The notes: generated by a model from the letters alone, not told the origin. A DNA stretch of 64,000 bases from Hungatella sp. UBA4396 (GCA_002389905.1 DGRE01000024.1:87820-151819), one strand, 5' to 3'. Shown: positions 27,762 through 36,475, counted from the first letter of the stretch. Translations and numbers: made by a program.

Positions 27762-29377
27762 TTACCTGGCTCCACGAAATTTGGTCGGTGATACACCGAA
27801 CTTCTTTTTGAATACATAGCTGAAATAATTCTGTTCCGGATATCCCACTTTGGCCGCAATGACATAAGTCTTGTCATCAGTTTTATTGAGCAGTTCCACC
27901 GCCTTGTTAAGCCGCAAGTCTGTTAAGTAGGCAATATAAGCCTGCCCCGTCTCCTTTTTAAACATGGTGGAAAAATAGGCAGGGCTCATGTGAAGGTGGC
28001 GGCATATCATTTCCACTGACAGGTCCGGATCCTTGTAATGATCCAGAATATACTGCTTGGCCTCCTGAATGACCTGGCGGGCCGTCATATCCCGTTCCTG
28101 GTTGATAACCTGGTTCATCTTCTCTCCTGTCCTCAAAAGCCACTGTCCGAATTCCTCTTTCTTCTGAAGGTTTCCCAGGATTTCCATATAAGCCAGCTCC
28201 CCGCCCAGAATGTCCTCCAGGGATAAGTCATACTGACGGATCATCTGAAGAATGCTGTTTACCACACCGAACATATAGACCTGCTGCTGGCGGGAGTGGA
28301 CCTTGGCTGATTCCATTTTCTCCATAATTCTGGACACTGCCGCCTGAATTTTTTCCACAGGGCCGAATTTTATGGCCGAGATCAAATCCGCTTCCGTCAT
28401 GCTGTCAAACTCCAGCTTCCCATTTCCCACCGGCTCCATATCGTTGATGTATATGGTATTTCCCCTTCCGGCTATGGCTTTATAGCCAAGAGCGTCAATG
28501 GAGGACTGGTAGCATTCCCGAAGACCGGACAAATCGGTGCAGCTATGGCCGATTCCAATGGTGACCGGAACCTCCAGAATCCTTTTTGTCTCCTTGCAGA
28601 TGTCTCCCAGCACGTCAATGAGCCCGGTGGTGGAATTATTTTCATCAAGAGCGGCCATTGCCACCATATCGGCCTCAGAGGAGGACTGGAAAATGGCAAA
28701 CCGGCAGTATCCCTGCAGCTTTTCCTTTACAATCTGCATGACGGAAATGGGAATCAGTTCCTCTTCATTATGAAGGGAAAGGCTTTCCTTCATATCTCCC
28801 CGCTCCACGTCAATGGCAATCAGAACCCATTTCCTGGCTCCCAGGACAGGAATGTCATATTCTCTCAGCTTTTGCTCTGCCAGCTCCCTGGAAAGGTTCT
28901 TATGAACCAGGTCATTGAAAAACTGTTCCCGGATAATGGGAAGACTTTTTCTGTAATTTTCCCGAAGGTGGTTTAGGTTTCTCTTCTCTTCTATTTCCTG
29001 ATCCAGGTTGGACCTGATCTTCTTTAATATAGAAGTCAGTTCCTCCACATTGACTGGCTTTAGGATGTATTCGGTCACATTCAGCTTAATGGCTCTCTGG
29101 GCATATTCAAAGTCGTCATACCCGGAGAAAATCAGCACCTTCATGGAAGGATACCTCTGCCGGATTTTCTCCGCCAGGGCCAGGCCATCCATATAGGGCA
29201 TCCGGATGTCCGTCAAAACCACATCAGGCTCCAGAATCTCGATTTTTTCATGGCATCTTCTCCATTTTCCGCATCCCCTATGACCCGGAATCCGGCTGCC
29301 TGCCAGTCTATTTTCTTGATGATGCTTTTGCGCACTTCCTCTTCATCATCCACTAAAAATATGGTATATAAATCCAT
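27762..29377 (-). pseudogene. YesN-like response regulator (receiver + AraC HTH), frameshifted in the receiver domain
   Basis: The gene begins at ATG 29377 (AAAGGAAA upstream) with a normal receiver start, including FLVDDEEEV. At codon 43 it meets an A6 run (29243-29248) and leaves frame, stopping at 29213. The other frame resumes exactly there with VVLTDIRMP (phospho-acceptor Asp), FSGYDDFEYA, ILKPV, a linker, and a C-terminal AraC-type double helix-turn-helix (EMICRHLHMSPAYFSTMFKK). One extra base would restore about 538 residues, normal for YesN-type regulators. Read as it stands, the protein is split. It could be a mutation, an assembly error or slippage on the A6 tract. It is the first gene of the kinase/binding-protein operon. 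Confidence 0.75.
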
Positions 29378-29400
29378 AGCATCATTTCCTTTTCTCTCTT

Positions 29401-30039
29401 CTATTGCCGGATCTGATATATCAGGGCATTTACAATGGCCGCCGCCACGTTACTTCCGCCTTTTCTCCCTTTTGCCACAATAAATGGCACCCCTGTCAGG
29501 GACATAATCATTTCCTTTGACTGAACCACATTGACAAAGCCTACCGGAACTCCGATAATCAGCTTAGGCCGGATTTTGCCTTCCTTTATCAGCTCATAAA
29601 GCCGTACCAGGGCAGTAGGTGCATTTCCTATGGCGAAAATACAGTCCTCAGAAAGACCGGCAGCCTTATCCATGCTGGCCCTGGCCCTTGTTGTGTTATG
29701 GTTTTTGGCGTATTCTGCCACATCTTCATCCGCCATAAAGCAGTCGACGCTGCATCCCAGACGTTTTAGGGCGGCTTTATTGACACCCGCCTTTCCCATA
29801 TTGGTATCCGTGATGATCCTGCAGCCGCCTTTTAAGGCTTCTAAAGCTTTTTCCACCACACCGGGAGAAAATATCAGGTTATCGGCGTATTCAAAATCAG
29901 CCGTGGTGTGAATCACCCGTTTAATGACCAGCTCATGTTCCGGGTTAAGAACCTTTTCCCCAAGTTCTTCGGTTATGATTTCAAAGCTTCTCTTTTCTAT
30001 TTCTTCGGGCAATACCCGTTCTAATTCATAAAATTCCAT
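29401..30039 (-). CDS. cbiC: Precorrin-8X/cobalt-precorrin-8 methylmutase CbiC
   Basis: A 212-residue cytosolic enzyme moving the C-11 methyl group to C-12 to give (hydrogeno)cobyrinate in B12 synthesis. The family pattern is clear: the catalytic histidine in RVIHTTADFEY (about 43), SPGVVEKALEAL, TDTNMGKAGVNK, AIGNAPTAL and GVPVGFVN. The length is standard. It is the last of six leftward cobalamin genes, 18 bp after cobQ. Confidence 0.93.
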   Translation of the reverse strand: MEFYELERVLPEEIEKRSFEIITEELGEKVLNPEHELVIKRVIHTTADFEYADNLIFSPGVVEKALEALKGGCRIITDTNMGKAGVNKAALKRLGCSVDCFMADEDVAEYAKNHNTTRARASMDKAAGLSEDCIFAIGNAPTALVRLYELIKEGKIRPKLIIGVPVGFVNVVQSKEMIMSLTGVPFIVAKGRKGGSNVAAAIVNALIYQIRQ

Positions 30040-30057
30040 TGGTTTCTCCCTGTTGTT

Positions 30058-31584
30058 TTAATCCGCCCTAAGTCCCATGATCTCATAAATCCGTTCCATG
30101 TCAAGGCTGTCCCTTAAAATCTTTGCCAGACGGTCATACTGCTGTTCCTTGTATTCTTCATAGCAAAAGCCGCCGTCAGGCTCAAAGGTCAGCCCTTTCC
30201 GCTCCATCAGGGCCTTGATAATGGTTCCGGCAATTCCTTCCTTGTCAAAAAAACCATGGATATAAGTGCCGTATACATTTCCCTTCTGGCAGCCGTCCAT
30301 CTTAGCCATATGAGAACCGGACTGGCTTTCCATAATATAAGTCAGAGGGGGCAAAGACCTGGTTGTCTCTCCCATATGGATTTCATAGCCCTCCACATCC
30401 ATGCCGGAAAGGTCTTCAAAAATGCCTCCAATGCCGGTACAGGACCCGGAAACCCTTGTTCTGGTTTTATCCTTTCCAAAAACAGTGCGGACAGGCAAAA
30501 GTCCCATGCCTCTTATGACTGAAGCCGCTGACTCTGACTCCACCATATGGGGATCAGACAGGCTTTCTCCCAGCATCTGAAAGCCGCCGCATATCCCAAA
30601 AACCGGAACCCCGGCCCCTTCCAGTTTGCAAATTGCCGCCTCAAGGCCATTCTGGCGCATCCAGAGTAAATCCTGAACCGTATTTTTACTGCCCGGCAGA
30701 ATGACCATGTCCGGTTTTCCCAGCTCCGATACCCGGTCCACATAGCGCAGATGAACCTCCGGCAAAATGGAAAAGACCTGAAAGTCTGTAAAGTTGGATA
30801 TTCTGGGCAGCCGGATTACCGCGATCTCCACAGCAGCCCTCTCTGTCCGTTCCTTTCCTGCCAGATGATCTCCCAGACTGTCTTCATCCTCTAAGTCCAC
30901 ATCCATGTAAGGCACCACACCTGTTACTGGGATATGAAGTCGTTCCTCAATCATTTGAAGTCCCGGGTCCAGAATAGTTTTATCTCCGCGGAATTTGTTG
31001 ACAATCAGTCCGCCGATCATTTCCCGTTCTCCTGGCTCCAGCAGCATGACTGTCCCGTATAACTGGGCAAACACGCCGCCCCGGTCAATATCTCCTACCA
31101 AAAGGACAGGTGCATTTGCCATCCTTGCCATTCCCATATTGACGATATCGTCCTTCTTTAAATTGATTTCTGCCGGACTTCCCGCTCCTTCGATGACAAT
31201 GATATCATACTCCTCTGACAGGGAGTGAAAAGCCTTTTCAATCTCCGGTATGAGATTTTTCTTGTATGCAAAATAGTCCCTGGCAGGCATATTTCCTATG
31301 GAAATGCCGTTTACAATCACCTGGGAGCCTGAATCATTGGTAGGCTTCAGCAGGATAGGATTCATGGCTGCAGAAGGCTTTACTCCTGCCGCTTCAGCCT
31401 GAACCACCTGGGCTCGTCCCATTTCCAGGCCTTCCTCCGTAATATAGGAATTAAGAGCCATGTTCTGGGATTTAAAAGGGGCCACACGGTAGCCGTCCTC
31501 TTTAAAAATACGGCATAGTCCCGCTGCAATCAGACTCTTTCCTGCATTGGACATGGTTCCTTGTATCATGATGGTCTTTGCCAT
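30058..31584 (-). CDS. cobQ: Cobyric acid synthase CobQ/CbiP
   Basis: The ATG at 31584 (MAKTIMIQGTMSNAGKS) has AGGAG 7 bp upstream and gives 508 residues, typical for the family. The frame to 31659 would run through an intergenic repeat. An N-terminal P-loop amidoligase domain (GTMSNAGKS, FKSQNMALNS) is followed by a glutamine amidotransferase domain with nucleophile elbow FGICGGFQ (about 335) and histidine in TYIHGFFD (about 443). It amidates cobyrinate a,c-diamide at four positions. Confidence 0.94.
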   Translation of the reverse strand: MAKTIMIQGTMSNAGKSLIAAGLCRIFKEDGYRVAPFKSQNMALNSYITEEGLEMGRAQVVQAEAAGVKPSAAMNPILLKPTNDSGSQVIVNGISIGNMPARDYFAYKKNLIPEIEKAFHSLSEEYDIIVIEGAGSPAEINLKKDDIVNMGMARMANAPVLLVGDIDRGGVFAQLYGTVMLLEPGEREMIGGLIVNKFRGDKTILDPGLQMIEERLHIPVTGVVPYMDVDLEDEDSLGDHLAGKERTERAAVEIAVIRLPRISNFTDFQVFSILPEVHLRYVDRVSELGKPDMVILPGSKNTVQDLLWMRQNGLEAAICKLEGAGVPVFGICGGFQMLGESLSDPHMVESESAASVIRGMGLLPVRTVFGKDKTRTRVSGSCTGIGGIFEDLSGMDVEGYEIHMGETTRSLPPLTYIMESQSGSHMAKMDGCQKGNVYGTYIHGFFDKEGIAGTIIKALMERKGLTFEPDGGFCYEEYKEQQYDRLAKILRDSLDMERIYEIMGLRAD

Positions 31585-31600
31585 TTCCTTACTCCTTTTC

Positions 31601-31653
31601 CCTATAAATCGCCCATGTACTTTGGGCATAATGGGATACCCGAGGGTGTTTCC
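31601..31653. repeat. Two-hairpin repeat copy overlapping the 3' end of cobD
   Basis: A single copy of the family at 11026 and 22541, slightly degenerate (ACCC-GA-GGGT). Read on the minus strand it encodes the last 16 residues and the stop codon of the cobD-like gene (ETPSGIPLCPKYMGDL). Confidence 0.85.
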
Positions 31654-32729
31654 CTGCATACCGATTCTAAAATAGAAATAAATTCTTCGTTTTCCTTACG
31701 CTGCTTGACGCAGATGCGGTAATAAGTCCCGTCAAGTCCCCTGTAATTGGAGCAGGAACGGATCAGAACCTTTCGTTCAAGAAGCTGTCTGTAAAGGAGG
31801 TTTTCTTCTTCAAGAGCAGTTCTCCTCATATCTCTGAAAAAAATATAATTAGCCATGGGCTCAAATACAAAAAATCCGAGTTCCAGAAGCTTTTGTTTTA
31901 AAAACTCCCGTTCACTGGTAATAAGCGCTCTGGTCTGTTCTACATAATCAGTTTCTTTAAGAGCAGCAATTCCCGCCGCCTGGGCCAGAGAAGAAACGCT
32001 CCAGGGCTGGCGCAGTTCCTCCATACAGTCTGAAATCTTCCGGTTAAAGCATATGCCGTAACCCAGACGCAGGCCTGCCATAGCATAAATTTTGGTGAAA
32101 GCTTTTAACAGGAATACATGTCCGTATTCCTGCTTTTGAAGGTCTTCCAGAATGGAATAATACTCCGGTTCCTGTAAGAATTCATTAAAGCATTCATCTA
32201 CCACACAAAATATCTCTTTTTCCCTACAAAAGTCAAGGAACTCCGCCAGTTCCTCCCTTTTTGCCGCGAAGCCGGTAGGGTTGTTAGGGTTACATAGAAA
32301 TATCATTTGGAAATGGATTTTGCTTTCCTCTATCCATTTTTCCAGTTTCTTTACCTTCAGGCGAAATCCTTCCTTTTCATCTAAATCATAGTAAGTGATC
32401 TCACAGGAGGAGGCCAAAAGGGCCTGCCGGTACTCCAGAAAGGAGGGAGCTATTAAAAGAGCACGATCCGGTTTTACTGCCTGCACGATCTGAAAAATCA
32501 AATCCGCTGCTCCGTTTCCGCATATGACCGCTTCTGCCGGAACCTGGTGGAACTCTGCCAGTACCTGTTTTAGGGCCAGACACCGGCTGTCAGGATAACA
32601 GGAACAATGCTCCACCGCCTCATAAAGAGCCTCCTTCACCTTTTCGGGAAGCCCTAAAGGGTTTATATTGGCTGAATAATCTATTGTTACGGAATTGGTA
32701 TAAATGTCTCCCCCATGCTGATATTCCAT
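31602..32729 (-). CDS. cobD: Threonine-phosphate decarboxylase CobD (HisC-like aminotransferase fold)
   Basis: The ATG at 32729 (MEYQHGGDIY) is preceded by AGGAGG at 6 bp, giving 375 residues. It is a PLP enzyme of fold type I: NGAADLIFQIV, CNPNNPTG, VDECFNEF, the Schiff-base lysine in LKAFTKIYAMAGLRLGYG, and the C-terminal arginine in YYRICVK. It should make (R)-1-aminopropan-2-ol phosphate for the nucleotide loop of B12; HisC is the alternative but the cob context argues against it. The C-terminal 16 residues are encoded by an inserted repeat, so the original terminus has been replaced. Confidence 0.9.
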   Translation of the reverse strand: MEYQHGGDIYTNSVTIDYSANINPLGLPEKVKEALYEAVEHCSCYPDSRCLALKQVLAEFHQVPAEAVICGNGAADLIFQIVQAVKPDRALLIAPSFLEYRQALLASSCEITYYDLDEKEGFRLKVKKLEKWIEESKIHFQMIFLCNPNNPTGFAAKREELAEFLDFCREKEIFCVVDECFNEFLQEPEYYSILEDLQKQEYGHVFLLKAFTKIYAMAGLRLGYGICFNRKISDCMEELRQPWSVSSLAQAAGIAALKETDYVEQTRALITSEREFLKQKLLELGFFVFEPMANYIFFRDMRRTALEEENLLYRQLLERKVLIRSCSNYRGLDGTYYRICVKQRKENEEFISILESVCRETPSGIPLCPKYMGDL

Positions 32730-32761
32730 ACTTTGCCTCCTGAATTTTGTATTTCTCCTTG

Positions 32762-33754
32762 TCACACAATGAAAAAAAGTATGAGAACGGTCACCAAAGC
32801 CAGTCCATAAGTAATGGTCATCAAATCATTGGCCCTGGAAATGTCCCGATATTCCACAGGCCTGATGTCATCTCCTATGGTGGGTTTTTCGTATATTTTC
32901 CCAAAGTAAACAGCATTTCCTGCCAGTTCAATTTGAAGCACTCCGGCACAAACGGATTCTGTCTGAGCAGAATTGGGACTTTTATGATTGAACCGGTCCC
33001 TTTTGAATATTTTAACACCGTTTTTTCCATTGAATGGGTTCTTATCTTTTCTTTTTCCATGGAAAAGCTGACACAAATATCCTGCCCCCATCATAAACAA
33101 AGCCGATAACCTGGACGGAATGAAATTACAGATATCATCAAGTCTGGCTGCCGCCCATCCAAACCAGAGGTATTTATCATTTTTATATCCCACCATGGAA
33201 TCCATGGTGTTGACCGCTTTATATAGAAATACTCCAGGACCGCCAAAAAGCACCATAGCAAGAAGAGGAGCAATGATCCCGTCAGAGGTGTTTTCCGCTA
33301 CTGTTTCTATGGCCGCCTTTGCAATTCCGATATCAGTTAAGGTTTCCGTATCCCGCCCCACGATCATGGAAACAGCCTTTCTGGCCTCCTCTGTATCCTT
33401 TTTGCAAAATGCCTCATAAACCTTCATGCTTTCCGTCCGAAGAGAACGCCATGCCATCATTTGACCGAACATGATGCTTTCCGCCACAACTCCGGCATAA
33501 TGAGAAATGCTGTAAGCGCAGACAACCACTGCCCCGGACAAGGCTCCCACTGTCAAAAGTACCAAAACCACCAGCCATACTCCGGCTGTACGCTCCCCCT
33601 TTTCTCCTTTAGGAAACAGTCTTCTGAGGAGTTTTTCCAGCCGGCTGATTAATGAGCCGATTCCACAAACCGGATGCCAGAGCCATCTGGGATCTCCAAA
33701 ACACAAATCTAGAAAACAGCCTATAAAAACCGCTAATAAATGTAATTTTATCAT
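32762..33754 (-). CDS. cbiB: Adenosylcobinamide-phosphate synthase CbiB
   Basis: A 330-residue membrane protein joining aminopropanol (phosphate) to adenosylcobyric acid. Features are several hydrophobic helices, the N-terminal DLCFGDPRWLWHPV motif (about 16-30), AIETVAENTSDGIIAPL, and KAVNTMDSMVGYKN. The length matches the family. It lies 33 bp upstream of cobD and 8 bp downstream of the cobU-like gene. Confidence 0.93.
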   Translation of the reverse strand: MIKLHLLAVFIGCFLDLCFGDPRWLWHPVCGIGSLISRLEKLLRRLFPKGEKGERTAGVWLVVLVLLTVGALSGAVVVCAYSISHYAGVVAESIMFGQMMAWRSLRTESMKVYEAFCKKDTEEARKAVSMIVGRDTETLTDIGIAKAAIETVAENTSDGIIAPLLAMVLFGGPGVFLYKAVNTMDSMVGYKNDKYLWFGWAAARLDDICNFIPSRLSALFMMGAGYLCQLFHGKRKDKNPFNGKNGVKIFKRDRFNHKSPNSAQTESVCAGVLQIELAGNAVYFGKIYEKPTIGDDIRPVEYRDISRANDLMTITYGLALVTVLILFFIV

Positions 33755-33762
33755 TGTTCACC

Positions 33763-34152
33763 TTATTTAATCCGGGAAGGGATTCCGCAGACCAAACGGT
33801 ACACTTCCTCCGAAATTCCCGCAAGCCTGACTGATGCCCTGCCTGATACTTCCCTCCACTGTCTGTCTTTTGGGTTCATAGGCACGATGCCGCAACCCAG
33901 TTCATTGGAAATAATAATTACATCCGGGTTTTGCTCTGCAATGGAATCGATAAACGAATCCACGCTTTTTCCTTCTTCTAAAATCCTTCTTATATATTCA
34001 TGGAATCCATGGATGATGAAACTGTCAAAAGCAGATTCAAAAGAATCGGCTGCTCCTTCTGCCACCTTACTTCCATCTTTTCCTTTCTCTGATGCCAGTT
34101 CTATGGCAAAGTCCAATTTTCCCTGCCAGGCTCCTCCTGTAATCAATATCAT
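33763..34152 (-). CDS. Compact CobU-like adenosylcobinamide kinase/guanylyltransferase
   Basis: A protein of only 129 residues against about 170-185 for CobU. Both ends of the family are present: an N-terminal P-loop (ITGGAWQGKLDFA) and the C-terminal stretch NELGCGIVPMNPKDRQWREV...EVYRLVCGIP. The P-loop has Leu where Ser/Thr is usual. The middle of the protein, which in CobU carries the guanylyltransferase histidine region, is shortened by roughly 45-50 residues. A frame break was not found. It may be a specialised or partial enzyme in the nucleotide-loop branch. The cobS and cbiB neighbours support that assignment. Confidence 0.75.
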   Translation of the reverse strand: MILITGGAWQGKLDFAIELASEKGKDGSKVAEGAADSFESAFDSFIIHGFHEYIRRILEEGKSVDSFIDSIAEQNPDVIIISNELGCGIVPMNPKDRQWREVSGRASVRLAGISEEVYRLVCGIPSRIK

Positions 34153-34165
34153 ATTTTATGATCCT

Positions 34166-34939
34166 CTATATTAAATGGGAAACCACTGCCAACCCTGCCG
34201 CCAGCCCCAGTTCGCATATTTGCAGAAAATACCCGGCCAGATCACCGGTAATCCCGCCAAATTCCCGTTTTGCCATGGTGTAATAGTATACATAAATAAA
34301 AAGCGAAACCACAAAGGTCATTGCTGCTGCAAAAAAGCCGCCCAAATACCAGATTCCTGCCTCTGCCAGAACCACATATCCGGCCATCACTGAGGCCACC
34401 GCCTTTTTTTGTGCAGCACTGGAAAACATTGCTGCAAGCCCTCCTGTCTTCGCCATGGGAAATGTGACCACAGACAGCCCGCTTAAGGCCCTGGTCAGAA
34501 TAAAGGTCACTGCAAAAGCCGGAACCAGTTCTGAACTCATCTCCCCAAAAGCCGCCAGATAGAGAAGAAAATAAATGCCGCATCCGATGATGGCAAAAGC
34601 GCCTGTATGAGGGTCTTTTAATATTTCAAGCTTCTCTTCCCTGCTTTTGTGGGAAGATTTTGCGTCAATTACATCTAAAAGCCCATCCATGTGAATTCCG
34701 CCTGTCACTAATACAGGAAGTACCACGGGGAGAATCTTGCGAAAATGGGGAAAGCCCCACCGATCAAAGGCCGCACAGACAACCGCTACAAGAAGACCGA
34801 TCACGGCTCCTATTAAAGGAAAAAAGCACATGGCATATTTCATCCGTTCCTTTGTCCACTCCACCTGAGGCATGGGAATACGGGAATACATGGAAAATGC
34901 AATGACAAAGCTGCCCAAAAGATCCATATCCCTTTCCAT
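34166..34939 (-). CDS. cobS: Adenosylcobinamide-GDP ribazoletransferase CobS
   Basis: A 257-residue membrane enzyme joining alpha-ribazole (phosphate) to adenosylcobinamide-GDP, the last step of B12 assembly. The family motifs FSMYSRIPMP, FFPLIGAVIGL, GGIHMDGLLDVIDA, HTGAFAIIG and the multi-helix pattern are visible. An alternative start at 34927 (MDLLG) is possible, since a candidate promoter lies very close upstream. It is the first gene of cobS-cobU-cbiB-cobD-cobQ-cbiC. Confidence 0.93.
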   Translation of the reverse strand: MERDMDLLGSFVIAFSMYSRIPMPQVEWTKERMKYAMCFFPLIGAVIGLLVAVVCAAFDRWGFPHFRKILPVVLPVLVTGGIHMDGLLDVIDAKSSHKSREEKLEILKDPHTGAFAIIGCGIYFLLYLAAFGEMSSELVPAFAVTFILTRALSGLSVVTFPMAKTGGLAAMFSSAAQKKAVASVMAGYVVLAEAGIWYLGGFFAAAMTFVVSLFIYVYYYTMAKREFGGITGDLAGYFLQICELGLAAGLAVVSHLI

Positions 34940-34947
34940 CCTTTCTC

Positions 34948-34975
34948 ACTGTATAAATTCCAGGAATTTTGTCAA
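34948..34975 (-). promoter_or_regulatory. Candidate promoter of the cob operon
   Basis: On the minus strand TTGACA (34970-34975), 16 bp and TACAGT (34948-34953). The perfect -35 is convincing, but the predicted transcript start is within a few bases of the cobS ATG at 34939, so the true cobS start may be the ATG at 34927. I see no cobalamin riboswitch here. Confidence 0.4.
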
Positions 34976-35065
34976 TTCCAGAATTTAGGATAATCATACC
35001 ATAAAAAAAGAAAATTGTCATTTCCATTGAAAAAGGAGCCTTAACATAAAGGCTCCCAAATCAAA

Positions 35066-35307
35066 TTAAAACGGTAATTTTGTTTTCTCACAAAACTCTT
35101 CTGTTGTAAGGCCGGCCTTTTCGGACGCCTTTTCCAAGGAAATATCTCCGGAACGCACCAGCTCCGCCAATGTTTCAAGACGGCCAGTTTCTCTGGCTTC
35201 CCTCTTAATATCGGATTCCAATACTGATAACGCCATGTATTCATTCCTCCTTTCAGAATTCGCTTTAATCTCCTCAAGGTCAGATCTTCAAACTTTTTTC
35301 GTGTCAT
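35066..35307 (-). pseudogene. Remnant of an Rpn-family (PD-(D/E)XK nuclease/transposase) C-terminal region
   Basis: Translation from ATG 35307 gives MTRKKFEDLTL, then the sensible frame shifts after about 11 codons: the -1/+2 frame continues EEIKANSERRNEYMALSVLE, then the linker to LAELVRSGDISLEKASEKAG, and stops at 35066. The 56-residue part from ATG 35236 has its own GGAGGA, so it could be expressed. The composition and the tail pattern resemble C-termini of Rpn-family recombination-promoting nucleases. The nuclease domain is absent, so this is probably a decayed fragment. Confidence 0.5.
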
Positions 35308-35483
35308 ATATTCCTCCTTGCAAATAAGAATATCGCTAGAAGGAAACTCTCTCTTTCTGTATCATAAACATTTCGAACCCTATACTACACTTTTATCATA
35401 CCATATACAGTCATCCATTACAAGTTGGGCAGCCAGGTGAACAGGTGCTTTTATGGGATATAAAATCACCGAAGGTAAAAGTA

Positions 35484-35512
35484 TTGCCTTAGTACACTTT
35501 GTATTCTATAAT
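35484..35512 (+). promoter_or_regulatory. Sigma-A promoter of the ZIP transporter gene
   Basis: TTGCCT (35484-35489), exactly 17 bp, and a perfect TATAAT (35507-35512), about 70 bp upstream of the transporter start. No metal-regulator dyad was evident. Confidence 0.6.
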
Positions 35513-35584
35513 AATAAAAAAGAACGCAGTTGATTCAGCATTTGACTGTTTTTCTTAATCAAATTACGAAAGGAAGTGATTTTT

Positions 35585-36394
35585 TTGGATTTATCTAATG
35601 TAATTTTTGCGTTTTCCCTGACACTTTTTGCCGGGCTTTCCACTGGAATCGGAAGCGCTCTTTCTTTGCTCACAAAGAAAACCAGCCCTAAATTTCTTTC
35701 CGTGTCACTGGGATTTTCAGCAGGCGTTATGATTTATGTTTCCTTTGCTGAAATACTTATAAAGGCTAATGATGCTCTTTCATCTGCTCTTGGAGAAAGA
35801 GGCGGAGCCTGGGCCTGCGTAGGCGGATTCTTTTTCGGAATATTGGTAATTGCGCTGATTGATAAGATGATACCTTCAGCAGAAAATCCCCATGAGATAC
35901 ATACCGTAGAAGAAATGGATGGAAAAAGCGAATCCCACAAGGCAAATCTGATGAGAATGGGTCTGTTTACCGCATTGGCCGTGGGCATCCACAACTTTCC
36001 GGAGGGGCTGGCAACCTTCACAGCGGCACTGAGCGACCCAAAGCTGGGCGTTCCCATCGCTGTTGCCATTGCCATTCACAACATACCGGAAGGCATAGCA
36101 GTTGCCGTTCCCGTATTCTATGCAACAGGAAGCAGAAAAAAAGCCTTCCAGTTATCATTTTTATCAGGGCTTTCAGAGCCTGTGGGCGCATTAATCGGAT
36201 ATCTGCTCTTCTACCGGTTCTTTAATGACGTCACATTCGGATTTATATTCGCTTCTGTGGCCGGAATCATGGTCTATATCAGCCTTGATGAGCTTCTGCC
36301 TTCCGCCAGAGAATATGGAGAACACCACCTTTCCATTTATGGCCTGATAGCAGGAATGGCTGTCATGGCTGTCAGCCTTCTGCTATTTATATAA
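35585..36394 (+). CDS. zupT: ZIP family metal transporter (ZupT-like)
   Basis: A 269-residue inner-membrane divalent-metal importer (zinc, possibly iron or manganese). About eight hydrophobic helices are visible, with the paired metal-site motifs HNFPEGLATF (about 143) and HNIPEGIAVAVP (about 168). I prefer the TTG at 35585 because AGGAAG lies 8 bp before it; the GTG at 35576 is only one base from that site. It is a single-gene unit with its own promoter and a strong terminator. Confidence 0.88.
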   Translation: MDLSNVIFAFSLTLFAGLSTGIGSALSLLTKKTSPKFLSVSLGFSAGVMIYVSFAEILIKANDALSSALGERGGAWACVGGFFFGILVIALIDKMIPSAENPHEIHTVEEMDGKSESHKANLMRMGLFTALAVGIHNFPEGLATFTAALSDPKLGVPIAVAIAIHNIPEGIAVAVPVFYATGSRKKAFQLSFLSGLSEPVGALIGYLLFYRFFNDVTFGFIFASVAGIMVYISLDELLPSAREYGEHHLSIYGLIAGMAVMAVSLLLFI

Positions 36395-36412
36395 GTCCTT
36401 AGATAATATAAA

Positions 36413-36475
36413 AAAGCACCCATTTGCAATAAGATAGATTACGAACAATTCCTCTTATTGCAAAAACGGTGCTTT
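36413..36475. terminator. Long bidirectional terminator between zupT and the BMC operon
   Basis: AAAGCACC (36413-36420) and TTTGCAATAAGA (36423-36434) pair with TCTTATTGCAAA (36453-36464) and GGTGCTTT (36468-36475), with T-tracts at both ends. It closes zupT from the left and the DhaL end of the BMC operon from the right. Confidence 0.85.

Noticed and set aside
29243..29251. Programmed -1 frameshift site of the X XXY YYZ type in the response regulator
   Set aside because: The zero-frame heptamer is G AAA AAA, a poor tandem-slippery site, and no downstream stem-loop stands out; simple mutation or sequence error is more likely, though slippage is not excluded.
34940..35040. Cobalamin riboswitch upstream of the cob operon
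   Set aside because: The leader is only about 100 nt before the Rpn remnant, and I found no B12-box or long structured leader; the promoter lies almost on the cobS start.
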